From Streptomyces sp. AC512_CC834 (lineage in GTDB: Bacteria > Actinomycetota > Actinomycetes > Streptomycetales > Streptomycetaceae), in assembly GCF_019049325.1 (NCBI RefSeq), contig NZ_JAGMUO010000023.1, positions 62,001 to 126,000 of the forward strand: a DNA stretch of 64,000 nucleotides. The letters are read 5' to 3'. The notes beneath the pieces are model-generated. The model was given only the letters and a program-made list of their open reading frames with translations, had not been told where the DNA came from and did no database searches. Below are positions 35,538 through 43,428 of the stretch, in pieces (within the stretch, counting starts at the first letter, position 1; each line of letters opens with the position of its first letter). The translations under genes and the position numbers were made by a program.

Positions 35538-36929
35538 ATGACGAATCACCCCTGCGCGCGTAACGACGCACTGGAACAGGCCCTGAAACAAGCCGATCTG
35601 ACGTACGAACAGGCCGCCGCGACCGTACGCGTCGTGGCGGCCGAGGCCGGCGAATTACTCCGCACCAACAGGTCCGCGGTGGCCCATTGGGTGAAGGGTC
35701 AACGACCGAACCCCACGACCGCCGCGTACATTGCCGAAGCGCTGTCGCGCAGACTCGGCCGCTCCCTGCGCCCGAGCGACCTCGGGTTGTGCCACCCCGA
35801 CCAGGACCCCGTCCATGACCGGCTGGGCCTGATCCTGGGCGCCGACCCGGTGGACACACTCAGGCGGATCGGGGAGGCGGACATTCACCGGCGGAAGTTC
35901 CTCACGGGAGCGGCCTACAGCGTCGCAGCGGCTGCCCTGCCGCTGGGCATGGACCAGGCCGTCGAGCAGCAGCAGCGCGCCCAGGCAGGCCACCAGCGGG
36001 CCGGACACGCGGAGATCGCAGCCGTCCGGGACATGGTCGACATGTTCACCCGCATCGACGAACGCCACGGCGGCCAGCACGGCCGCAGCGCCGTCGTCCA
36101 GTACCTACGCAGCGACGTGGCCGACCTGTGCCGGTCCACGTTCACCACCGACGACCACCGCCGCGAGGCCCTGGGCGCCGCCGCGTGCGTCTCCTACCTG
36201 TGCGGCTGGAAAGCCTTCGACGCCGGCGAACACGGCCTGGCCCAGCGCTACTACTTCCAGAGCTACGCCCTGACGAAGGAAGCCAGAGACGACCTCCACG
36301 GGGCGTGGATACTACGGATCATGGCGCACAACGGCATGGACGTCCGCCAGCCGGACCGAAGCGTGGACCTGGCCGAGGCCGCCCTGGCACGGATCCACGG
36401 CCGCGTGGACCCGACCACCGAGTCCCTGTTCGCCGTCACCCGCGCCCGCGCCCTCGCCCACGCCGGCCGCAGCCCCGAGGCAGCCGTCCAGCTCCGCCAG
36501 GCGCAGGACCTGGTGCTGCGCGGCGAGGAGGCGGCATTGCCGTTCTGGGCCGCCCTGTGGGGCTCCCCCCGCGCCACCGTCGCCTCCCACACGGCCAAGA
36601 CGTTCCGGGAACTACGTGACCACGCCAACGCCGAGAAGCACTACGGTGTCAGCGCGCGCAGCCGCCCCGGCAGCGGCCACGAGCACCAGAGGATCACCGC
36701 CCTCACCCTCGCCGCGCAGGGCCGCGAGCAGGCCGCCCAGGGCCACCTGGAACAGGCATGCGGAACGTGGGGCCAGAGCCTGGGAATGTTCGGCGGGGTC
36801 CGCTCCGCCCGCGCCGCCAGCGAGGTACGCGGCATCCGCCGCCACCTGAAAGTGTTCGAGCGGCGCGGCGTCAAAGCCGCCGCCGAACTGGACGAACGCG
36901 CCCGCTCCTGGCAACTCGCGTACGCCTGA
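35538..36929 (+). CDS. Xre-family regulator with TPR-like domain; contains a TTA codon
   Basis: 463 residues. An N-terminal HTH (about 20-70, NRSAVAHWVKGQRPNPTTAAYIAEAL) is followed by a central segment with RRKFLTGAAYSVAAAALPLG and a long alpha-helical repeat domain (about 130-455) rich in Ala/Arg, typical of large Streptomyces Xre regulators. Codon 40 (35655-35657) is TTA, so full translation needs the bldA tRNA, encoded 2.3 kb to the right. ATG 35538 has GGGAGG upstream. Divergent from the ATPase operon and preceded by three direct repeats. It probably links the island to development or secondary metabolism. Confidence 0.82.
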   Translation: MTNHPCARNDALEQALKQADLTYEQAAATVRVVAAEAGELLRTNRSAVAHWVKGQRPNPTTAAYIAEALSRRLGRSLRPSDLGLCHPDQDPVHDRLGLILGADPVDTLRRIGEADIHRRKFLTGAAYSVAAAALPLGMDQAVEQQQRAQAGHQRAGHAEIAAVRDMVDMFTRIDERHGGQHGRSAVVQYLRSDVADLCRSTFTTDDHRREALGAAACVSYLCGWKAFDAGEHGLAQRYYFQSYALTKEARDDLHGAWILRIMAHNGMDVRQPDRSVDLAEAALARIHGRVDPTTESLFAVTRARALAHAGRSPEAAVQLRQAQDLVLRGEEAALPFWAALWGSPRATVASHTAKTFRELRDHANAEKHYGVSARSRPGSGHEHQRITALTLAAQGREQAAQGHLEQACGTWGQSLGMFGGVRSARAASEVRGIRRHLKVFERRGVKAAAELDERARSWQLAYA

Positions 36930-36972
36930 TCACGGTACGGGCGGTGTCAGCAACGAATAGGAGTCCGGTCGG

Positions 36973-37068
36973 GTGCTGCGGCGCCTGTCGGAGGTCGTTG
37001 ACCTCCTCGGCAAAGCCGACGCAGTCAGCGCCCGGGGTGCCGCCGCGGAGCTGACCGAGTACCTCTAG
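36973..37068 (+). CDS. Possible 31-residue peptide
   Basis: GTG 36973 with AGGAG 9 nt upstream encodes VLRRLSEVVDLLGKADAVSA followed by RGAAAELTEYL, an amphipathic helix. It lies between the Xre gene and the GNAT gene, 14 bp before the latter's ATG, and could provide translational coupling. Could equally be chance. Confidence 0.3.
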   Translation: MLRRLSEVVDLLGKADAVSARGAAAELTEYL

Positions 37069-37082
37069 GAGAGGGGAGCCGC

Positions 37083-37640
37083 ATGACGTCCGAGGCGACC
37101 TACACCCGCCACGACGGCCAGGAGGCAGCCGCCGCACTCGACTCGTTCATCCCCGCATACGGGGAGATCTACGTCGAGCCCCCCTATCGGGAAGGCCCGC
37201 GCGACGTCGCCGAGTTCATCGAGCACTACGCCGTGCAGGTACGCCGCCCCGGCATGCGCCTGGTCCTCGCCCATGACGGAGACGAGGTGGTCGGCTTCGC
37301 ATACGGCTATTACCTCGCCGCCGACACCCGCTGGTGGCAGAACATCCAAGGGGTCGCCCTGCCGGAAGCGGTCACGTGGGAGGACGGCCGCCGCACGCTC
37401 GTGGTTATCGAACTGGCTGTACGCAAGGCCTGGCGCCGGCGCGGCATCGCCGCCGCCCTGCACACCCGCCTGCTCGACGATGCACATGCCCAGAGAGTCA
37501 CGCTGACCGTGCGCCCCGAGCCCGAGGCGGCTGCCGCCCAGGAAGCCTATGCAGCCTGGGGATACCGCAAGATCGGCGTCTCCCGCCCGTGGGACGACGC
37601 CCCGCTCTACGACTGCATGGTCCGCGACCTGGACGACTGA
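37083..37640 (+). CDS. GNAT-family N-acetyltransferase
   Basis: 185 residues with a complete GNAT fold. VIELAVRKAWRRRGIAAALHTRLLDDA carries the acetyl-CoA loop (R/Q-x-x-G-x-A), followed by VTLTVRPEPEAAAAQEAYAAWGYRKIG. GAGAGGGGAGCCGC precedes ATG 37083. Substrate unknown. Last intact gene of the island before the integrase remnant and the tRNA. Confidence 0.82.
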   Translation: MTSEATYTRHDGQEAAAALDSFIPAYGEIYVEPPYREGPRDVAEFIEHYAVQVRRPGMRLVLAHDGDEVVGFAYGYYLAADTRWWQNIQGVALPEAVTWEDGRRTLVVIELAVRKAWRRRGIAAALHTRLLDDAHAQRVTLTVRPEPEAAAAQEAYAAWGYRKIGVSRPWDDAPLYDCMVRDLDD

Positions 37641-37659
37641 GACACCCGCGGCTTCTTTC

Positions 37660-37768
37660 CCCACCCCAGCGCGCACTGCCTCCTCGTCGCAGAACTCGCA
37701 CAGCGTGCTGCGGGCACCCGCACCGTATGTGTGGGCGGGCCGACAGCAGCGCGCACAAGGGCCGACCT
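37660..37768 (-). pseudogene. Zinc-ribbon-like coding remnant
   Basis: In the minus frame this stretch reads CARCCRPAHTYGAGARSTLC and ends EFCDEEAVRAG, with two CxxC pairs, but it lacks its own start. The frame runs on antisense to the GNAT gene. It directly follows the integrase N-terminus in a different frame, which points to a deletion junction between two genes. Confidence 0.3.
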
Positions 37769-37769
37769 G

Positions 37770-37849
37770 ACCTCGGGCCCACCCAGCCGCCATTTCACCT
37801 GGTAGCCAGTGATCCCGTCACCATTCTTCCGTTTTGCCACGTACGCCAT
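37770..37849 (-). pseudogene. Truncated phage-type integrase N-terminus
   Basis: ATG 37849 begins MAYVAKRKNGDGITGYQVKW followed by RLGG, the typical start (arm-binding beta-strand domain) of Streptomyces tyrosine recombinases. The core-binding and catalytic R-H-R-Y parts are absent: after about 25 residues the sequence turns into unrelated frames. It lies about 100 bp from the 3' end of tRNA-Leu, exactly where the integrase of a tRNA-inserted element would be. Confidence 0.6.
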
Positions 37850-37952
37850 GAGCGGACTGTGACGCCCCGTGCACCTACGGTGCGCCCGAACGGAAAAGGA
37901 GAAACGGCCCCGTGGAGCCATTGCCGCAGGCGAGGCGGACTATCAAGGGATG

Positions 37953-38036
37953 TGCCCGGAGCCGGACTTGAACCGGCACGCCCTCGAAGGGGCAGCGAGG
38001 TTTAAGCTCGCCGTGTCTGCATTCCACCATCCGGGC
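37953..38036 (-). tRNA. bldA: tRNA-Leu (anticodon UAA), bldA
   Basis: 84-nt type II tRNA on the minus strand. The acceptor arms GCCCGGA / TCCGGGC pair, with discriminator A. The anticodon stem GCGAG/CTCGC encloses the loop CTTAAAC, giving anticodon UAA, which reads the rare leucine codon UUA. A long variable arm TGCCCCTTCGAGGGCG and T-loop GGTTCAAGTCC follow. No CCA is encoded. In Streptomyces this is bldA, the developmental regulator of TTA-containing genes. It marks the right end of the accessory island. Confidence 0.93.
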
Positions 38037-38452
38037 AGGCCATGGGCTCCGCGTCGAGTGCCTTGAGCCTATCGGGACGCACCTCCCGGGCCGTGGGCGG
38101 GACGACCGATGTTGTCTTATTTTATTGGCGCCTGAGTGGGCATCAGGTACCGGGCCAGGCCATCAGCACATGCCAACAGCCTTGCGTGCGATGGCCGACG
38201 GCGTATGCGGAATGACGGGATTTCACCGTCCCGACGAGGGCGCACGCCCCGTTCTCGCTCCCCCTCGCCGCGCCGGTGCGACCGCGGGCCCGTCGGGGGC
38301 GCCCGTCATCCGGAGGTATGACACCGGCCCGGGGCCGTCCGACCGAAGTCGCCCCCCTAAACCGGAACAGCGGCTGACTACACGGCGCCGCACGGCCGGG
38401 ACGATGGATGACGTCCCCGAGCACCCGCCGTACCGACAGGAGCGCCCTTCCC
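38037..38452. other. Intergenic region upstream of bldA and of the ABC exporter
   Basis: 416 bp without a supported gene. It must hold the bldA promoter (minus strand). An AT-rich patch GTTGTCTTATTTTATTGG at 38110-38127 stands out in GC-rich DNA, and TAGGCT on the minus strand at 38066-38071 is a possible -10 about 30 bp before the mature tRNA, but no matching -35 is clear. The right part leads to the ABC transporter, with AGGAG at 38438-38442. Confidence 0.35.
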
Positions 38453-39223
38453 GTGACCACCGCACCCATCGCCGACCGGTCCACCCTCGTGGCCGCGCGC
38501 GCCACGGAGCTTTCCAAGATCTACGGCCAGGGCGAGACCCAGGTGGTCGCCCTGGACCGGGTCTCCATCGACTTCCGGCAGGCCGAACTCACCGCGATCA
38601 TGGGCCCCTCGGGCTCCGGCAAGTCCACGCTGATGCACTGCGTCGCCGGACTGGACAGCTTCTCGTCCGGCTCGGTGCGCATCGGCGAGACCGAGCTGGG
38701 CTCGCTCAAGGACAAGCAGCTCACCAAGTTGCGCCGGGACAAGATCGGCTTCATCTTCCAGGCGTTCAACCTGCTGCCGACGCTCACCGCGCTGGAGAAC
38801 ATCACCCTCCCGATGGACATCGCGGGCCGCAAGCCCGACAAGCAGTGGATGGACTCGGTGATCCGGATGGTCGGCCTGTCCGACCGGCTCCGTCACCGTC
38901 CCTCCCAGCTCTCCGGCGGCCAGCAGCAGCGCGTGGCCGTGGCCCGGGCGCTGGCCTCCCGGCCGGAGATCATCTTCGGTGACGAGCCGACCGGAAACCT
39001 CGACTCCCGTTCCGGCGCCGAGGTGCTGGGCTTCCTGCGCAACTCGGTGCGGGAGCTGGGGCAGACCGTGGTGATGGTGACGCACGACCCGGTGGCCGCC
39101 GCCTACGCGGACCGGGTGGTCTTCCTCGCGGACGGACGCATCGTCGACGAGGTGTACGGGCCGACCGCCGACTCGGTCCTTGACCGCATGAAGCAGTTCG
39201 ACGCCAAGGGCCGCACAAGCTGA
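38453..39223 (+). CDS. ABC transporter ATP-binding protein, MacB/LolD type
   Basis: 256 residues. Walker A GPSGSGKST (51-59), Q-loop in FIFQAFNLLPTLTALENITLPMD, signature LSGGQQQR, Walker B IIFGDEPTGNLD and H-loop VMVTHDPVAA are all present; the NLLP..TALEN segment is typical of MacB/LolD-like ATPases. Start GTG 38453 follows AGGAG. It forms an operon with the FtsX-type permease 74 bp downstream and probably handles lipids, peptides or antibiotics rather than nutrient uptake (no binding protein). Confidence 0.93.
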   Translation: MTTAPIADRSTLVAARATELSKIYGQGETQVVALDRVSIDFRQAELTAIMGPSGSGKSTLMHCVAGLDSFSSGSVRIGETELGSLKDKQLTKLRRDKIGFIFQAFNLLPTLTALENITLPMDIAGRKPDKQWMDSVIRMVGLSDRLRHRPSQLSGGQQQRVAVARALASRPEIIFGDEPTGNLDSRSGAEVLGFLRNSVRELGQTVVMVTHDPVAAAYADRVVFLADGRIVDEVYGPTADSVLDRMKQFDAKGRTS

Positions 39224-39297
39224 CGTCCCGCCCGCCGGCCCCGCCCGCCCCGCCCCCCTCGTACTGACTCGTACGTACGTCTGGACTGAGAAGGCCC

Positions 39298-41826
39298 ATG
39301 TTCCGTACCGCCTTGCGCAACGTTTTCGCGCACAAGGCCAGGCTGTTGATGACCGTGCTCGCCGTGATGCTCGGCGTGGCGTTCGTGTCGGGCACCCTGG
39401 TCTTCACCAACACCATCTCCGACGCCCTGCAGAACAGCTCCGCCAAGGGCTTCGACCATGTCGACGTCGCCGTCACGACCGAGTACCAGGACGCCGAGGG
39501 CGACGAGGTCGGCGAGGCACCCGAGCTGACGCAGGCCTATCTCGACAAGAGCGCGAAGGTTCCCGGCGCGGCCTCCGCCGTCGGCGTCGTGTCCGGCTTC
39601 ACCGCCGTCGCCGACAAGGACGGCGACCTGATCGGCGACGGCTGGAGCACCAAGGGCGGCAACTACTGGGGCGCGAAGGACTCCCGGTACCCGCTCGTCG
39701 ACGGACACGCCCCCGAGGGCGAGGGCGAGATCCTCATCGACTCCAAGACCGCCGAGCGCACCGGCTTCGGCGTCGGCGACACCGTCCGGATGTCCGTCGA
39801 CGGTCCCGTCATCACCCCTAAGGTCGTGGGCGTCTTCACCACCGACGACGGCAATGTCGCGGCGGGCGGCAGCCTCACCCTGTTCGACACGGCGACCGCG
39901 CAGAAGCTGTTCGGCAAGGCCGGCACGTACGACGAGATCGACGTCCGGGCGAAGGCCGGTGTCACGCAGGCCGCGCTGAAGGCGCAGCTTGACGAGGCCC
40001 TGCCGAAGGACCTCGTCGAGACCACCACCGGAGAGAAGCTCGCCGACGACCAGGCGGAGTCGATCGCCTCGTCGATGAGCGGCATGAAGCAGGGGCTGCT
40101 GGTCTTCGCCGGCATCGCGCTGTTCGTCGGCACGTTCATCATCGCCAACACCTTCACGATGCTGGTCGCCCAGCGCACCAAGGAGCTGGCCCTGATGCGG
40201 GCGGTCGGCGCCTCCCGGCGGCAGGTCACGCGGTCGGTGCTGATCGAGGCGTTCGTGGTGGGCGTCGTCGCCGCGGTGACCGGCCTGCTCGCGGGCATCG
40301 GCATCGGCGCCGGGATGCGCTCCCTGATGGGCTCGATGGGCGCGGTCGTGCCGGACGGGCCGCTGGTCGTCTCGCCGAACACGATCGTCGCAGCCCTCGC
40401 GGTCGGCATCCTGGTCACCATGCTGGCGGCGTGGCTGCCGGGCCGCCGGGCGGCGAAGATCCCGCCGGTCGCCGCGATGAGCAGCGTGCACGCGAAGGCG
40501 ACGACCAAGTCGCTGGTACTGCGCAACACGCTGGGCGCGCTGTTCTCGGCAGCCGGCATCGCGGTCGTCCTCGCGGCCACGACGATGGACGGCACGGACG
40601 GCCAGGCCCCCATGGGCATGGGCGCGGTGCTGCTGATCATCGGCGTGTTCATCCTGACGCCGCTGCTCTCCCGCCCGCTGATCGCCGCCGCGGCACCGGT
40701 GCTGCGCCTGTTCGGCGTCTCCGGCAAGCTCGCCCGGCAGAACTCGGTGCGCAACCCGCGCCGCACCGCCGCGACCGCCTCCGCGCTGATGATCGGCCTC
40801 ACTCTGATCACCGGCATGACGGTGATGGCGGGCAGCCTGCAGAAGTCGATCGACAAGATGGCGTCGGCGTCGATCGAGGCCGACTACGTGGTCTCCATGG
40901 CCAATGGCAACTATCTCAACCCGGACGTCTCCGAGAAGCTGGCCAAGGCCGACGGGATCACCGCCATCAGCCCGCTGCGCAACGCGGAGTCCCGCATCGG
41001 CGGGGAGACCGAGTACCTCACCGGCGTCAACGGTTCCACGATCGGCGAGCTGACCGACCTGAAGGTCGAGCAGGGCGCCTTCGAGGTCGGCGGCACCGAT
41101 GTCGTCGTGGACACCGACACCGCGAAGGACCACGGCTGGAAGGCCGGCTCCACCTTCACCGCCTCCTACGAGGACGACAAGAAGCAGCAGCTTACGGTCG
41201 CCGGGGTCTACGAGGGCAACGAGATGATCCGCGGCATCATGGTGGACCTTCCGACCCTCACCCCGCACCTGTCGGACCCGGTCGACATGCAGGTGATGGT
41301 GAAGATGTCCGACGGTGCCTCCTCGGCCTCGAAGGACAGTCTGACGCAGGCGCTGGACACCAACCCGGCGATCAAGATCCAGGACAAGCAGGACATCTCC
41401 AACGAGATCGCGAAGATGTTCACGCTGATGCTGAACATGCTCTACGGCCTGCTGGCCATGGCGGTGATCGTGGCCGTCCTCGGTGTCATCAACACCCTGG
41501 CCATGTCGGTCTTCGAACGCTCCCAGGAGATCGGCATGCTGCGGGCGATCGGCCTGGACCGCAAGGGCATCAAGCGGATGGTCCGTCTGGAGTCCCTGGT
41601 GATCGCCCTGTTCGGCGGAGTGCTCGGCATCGGCCTGGGCGTGTTCTTCGGCTGGGCGGCCGGTGAACTGATGGGCACCACGATGGCGACCTACGAACTG
41701 GTCCTGCCCTGGGGCCGGATGGGCGTCTTCCTGCTGCTGGCCGCCGTGGTGGGCATCCTCGCGGCCCTGTGGCCGGCCCGCCGCGCGGCCCGCCTGAACA
41801 TGCTCCAGGCCATCAAGGCCGAATAG
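39298..41826 (+). CDS. ABC transporter permease with two FtsX domains
   Basis: 842 residues. The N-terminal span (LLMTVLAVMLGVAFVSGTLVF) leads into a MacB periplasmic-type domain and a first FtsX block (about 265-400: FVGTFIIANTFTMLVAQRTKELALMRAVGASRRQV). A second membrane unit is followed by a second extracellular domain, and a C-terminal FtsX block (about 710-840: FERSQEIGMLRAIGLDRKGIKRMVRLESLVIALFGG). The two FtsX repeats suggest that one polypeptide supplies both halves. Partner of the preceding ATPase; a strong terminator follows. Confidence 0.92.
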   Translation: MFRTALRNVFAHKARLLMTVLAVMLGVAFVSGTLVFTNTISDALQNSSAKGFDHVDVAVTTEYQDAEGDEVGEAPELTQAYLDKSAKVPGAASAVGVVSGFTAVADKDGDLIGDGWSTKGGNYWGAKDSRYPLVDGHAPEGEGEILIDSKTAERTGFGVGDTVRMSVDGPVITPKVVGVFTTDDGNVAAGGSLTLFDTATAQKLFGKAGTYDEIDVRAKAGVTQAALKAQLDEALPKDLVETTTGEKLADDQAESIASSMSGMKQGLLVFAGIALFVGTFIIANTFTMLVAQRTKELALMRAVGASRRQVTRSVLIEAFVVGVVAAVTGLLAGIGIGAGMRSLMGSMGAVVPDGPLVVSPNTIVAALAVGILVTMLAAWLPGRRAAKIPPVAAMSSVHAKATTKSLVLRNTLGALFSAAGIAVVLAATTMDGTDGQAPMGMGAVLLIIGVFILTPLLSRPLIAAAAPVLRLFGVSGKLARQNSVRNPRRTAATASALMIGLTLITGMTVMAGSLQKSIDKMASASIEADYVVSMANGNYLNPDVSEKLAKADGITAISPLRNAESRIGGETEYLTGVNGSTIGELTDLKVEQGAFEVGGTDVVVDTDTAKDHGWKAGSTFTASYEDDKKQQLTVAGVYEGNEMIRGIMVDLPTLTPHLSDPVDMQVMVKMSDGASSASKDSLTQALDTNPAIKIQDKQDISNEIAKMFTLMLNMLYGLLAMAVIVAVLGVINTLAMSVFERSQEIGMLRAIGLDRKGIKRMVRLESLVIALFGGVLGIGLGVFFGWAAGELMGTTMATYELVLPWGRMGVFLLLAAVVGILAALWPARRAARLNMLQAIKAE

Positions 41827-41876
41827 GCCCCAAGCAGTCGCCCCGTCCGGGGACTGCCCTTCCGGGGACTGCCGTG

Positions 41877-41923
41877 ACGTCGGCCTCCAAGACCTGATCG
41901 TGGTCTTGAAGGCCGACGTTTTC
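41877..41923 (+). terminator. Intrinsic terminator after the ABC operon
   Basis: 18-bp stem ACGTCGGCCTCCAAGACC / GGTCTTGAAGGCCGACGT with one mismatch and a 7-nt loop, followed by TTTTC. Confidence 0.85.
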
Positions 41924-41972
41924 GCATGGGAAGCCGCCTGGAGGGGTGGGCTTTGATCGTTCCTGGCAGGTA

Positions 41973-42812
41973 TTACGGGTTGAACGTCATGGTGGCGTAC
42001 ACCCGGTCGAAGCGTCCTGCCTCCAGGTCCTGCCGAGCGATCGACCAGGAGAATTCAGCCCATTCCATGCCGTGGATGTGATGCCACCACTGGGCGAGAC
42101 ACACCCAGTCCTCGGGGCGTATGCCCGTCTCGGATTCCAGCGACCAGCCCCCTGCCTCCGCTTGTGCTGCCGCCTCCCGTCCGGCCTTCACGGCGGGGTC
42201 CTCGTCGTGGTACTCGTCCCTGGCAAATCCGCCGAGCTGGAGCCCGGGATGATGGACGTCCTTCGGCACCTCCAGCCAGGCGTCGACCAGTTCCGCGGCG
42301 TGGGGATGTCCCGGGCCGTGGGCCTCCGAGTGGCAGGGCAGGGAGACGTCGCGGCTCGAACGCAGCAGACCCTCCGGATAGTCCTTCACGCCGTAGAGGT
42401 CGCGGACCGGGTCCCAGGCGATGTGCACTTGGCGTTCCTCGACGGGCGTACCGGCAGGGATGTGCAGCGCGCTGCCCAGCGATTCCCCTTCGAGGTAGTC
42501 GTCGTCGGGGCAGGAGAACAGCAGCAGGTGGCCGTCGGACGGCAGGGGGAGGTCTGTCGCGTCCTCGGGCAGCGCGGCGAGATCGATGGTGGCGGCGAGC
42601 TTGCACCAGGGGTCGGGGGCGTCGGCGGGGAGCAGCGGGAGGCCGCCGAGCCGGCCTACGACCGGTCCGTCGCCCCCGAACGATCTCAGTGTCGCGCACG
42701 GACGGCCGGTTTCCGTCCACCGCTCGACATCGTCCCGGGGGATGCCCTTCGCGAGGGCCTTTTCACGGAACTGGCCGAGCTTGTCCAGCATCTCGGGCGT
42801 CATGTGGGTCAT
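41973..42812 (-). CDS. DUF1963 (YwqG-like) protein
   Basis: 279 residues. Contains the family pattern GRLGGLPLLPADAPDPWCKLAATIDLAALPED, then LLLFSCPDDD, HIAWDPVRDLYG, HHPGLQLGGFARDEY and a C-terminal WVCLAQWWHHI. DUF1963 proteins are widespread in bacteria and of unknown biochemical role. ATG 42812 has AAGGAG 6-7 nt upstream. Next to, but convergent in no operon with, the MarR gene on the same strand 56 bp upstream. Confidence 0.8.
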   Translation of the reverse strand: MTHMTPEMLDKLGQFREKALAKGIPRDDVERWTETGRPCATLRSFGGDGPVVGRLGGLPLLPADAPDPWCKLAATIDLAALPEDATDLPLPSDGHLLLFSCPDDDYLEGESLGSALHIPAGTPVEERQVHIAWDPVRDLYGVKDYPEGLLRSSRDVSLPCHSEAHGPGHPHAAELVDAWLEVPKDVHHPGLQLGGFARDEYHDEDPAVKAGREAAAQAEAGGWSLESETGIRPEDWVCLAQWWHHIHGMEWAEFSWSIARQDLEAGRFDRVYATMTFNP

Positions 42813-42868
42813 GGATCTCCTTGAGAGCTGGGCCGGTCGGGCGGTGCCGAGGCGAGTGCGGCCGTGCT

Positions 42869-43342
42869 TCATTCGTCCGACCACCCGGCGCGCGAGCGCA
42901 GCCGGTGGAAGATCTCGCCGAGCTGACTGATCTCGTCGGCGGTGAGGTCGTCGAAGATCAGGCGCCGTACGGCGCGTACATGGCCGGGCGCGGCGCGCGC
43001 GATGGCCGCCCGTCCCGTCTCGGTGACGCGGACGAAGGCGCCACGGCCGTCGTCCGGGCACCCACGCCGGGACACCAGATCCCGTTTCTCCATCCTTGTG
43101 ACGTGGTGGGACACCCGACTGCGTTCCCACTGCAAGGAGCTCGCCAGGCCGGACACGCGAGCGCGCCCTTCGGCGGAGTCGGTCAGCACGACGAGCACCT
43201 GGTAGTCCGAGGTGGACAGCCCGGCGTCGGCCTGCATCTCGCGATTGAGCGTGGCCAGCAACTCCGCGTTGAGGCCCATCCACTGCCGCCACATGCGCTG
43301 CTCGTCGTCGTTCAGCCACGGGATGTCATTCGTTTCAGCCAC
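42869..43342 (-). CDS. MarR-family transcriptional regulator
   Basis: 157 residues. The winged helix spans about 50-125, with ASSLQWERSRVSHHVTRMEKRDLVSRRGCPDDGRGAFVRVTETGR giving recognition helix and wing; dimerisation helices flank it. GTG 43342 is preferred; the frame open to 43390 covers the operator. It diverges from the flavin monooxygenase operon over two repeated operator sites and very likely represses both. Confidence 0.9.
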   Translation of the reverse strand: MAETNDIPWLNDDEQRMWRQWMGLNAELLATLNREMQADAGLSTSDYQVLVVLTDSAEGRARVSGLASSLQWERSRVSHHVTRMEKRDLVSRRGCPDDGRGAFVRVTETGRAAIARAAPGHVRAVRRLIFDDLTADEISQLGEIFHRLRSRAGWSDE

Positions 43343-43359
43343 ACGAGCACTGTAGCAGT

Positions 43360-43407
43360 TAGGTGACACGTCATGTATGGTCGAAATCATGTAGGTGACA
43401 CGTCACC
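43360..43407. promoter_or_regulatory. Twin MarR operator sites
   Basis: TAGGTGACACGTCA occurs twice, at 43360-43373 and 43392-43405, 32 bp apart (three helical turns). The second copy is embedded in GGTGAC-AC-GTCACC (43394-43407), a perfect 6-bp inverted repeat. Both lie between the MarR start and the monooxygenase start. Confidence 0.75.
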
Positions 43408-43428
43408 AACTTGGATGTGAGGACGAGG

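Noticed and set aside
37065..37793. A 242-residue antisense ORF over the GNAT gene
   Set aside because: Only its first part looks protein-like (zinc-ribbon remnant); the remainder is an antisense shadow of the GNAT gene.
38037..38452. A small gene between bldA and the ABC transporter
   Set aside because: Short frames here lack ribosome binding sites and protein-like composition.
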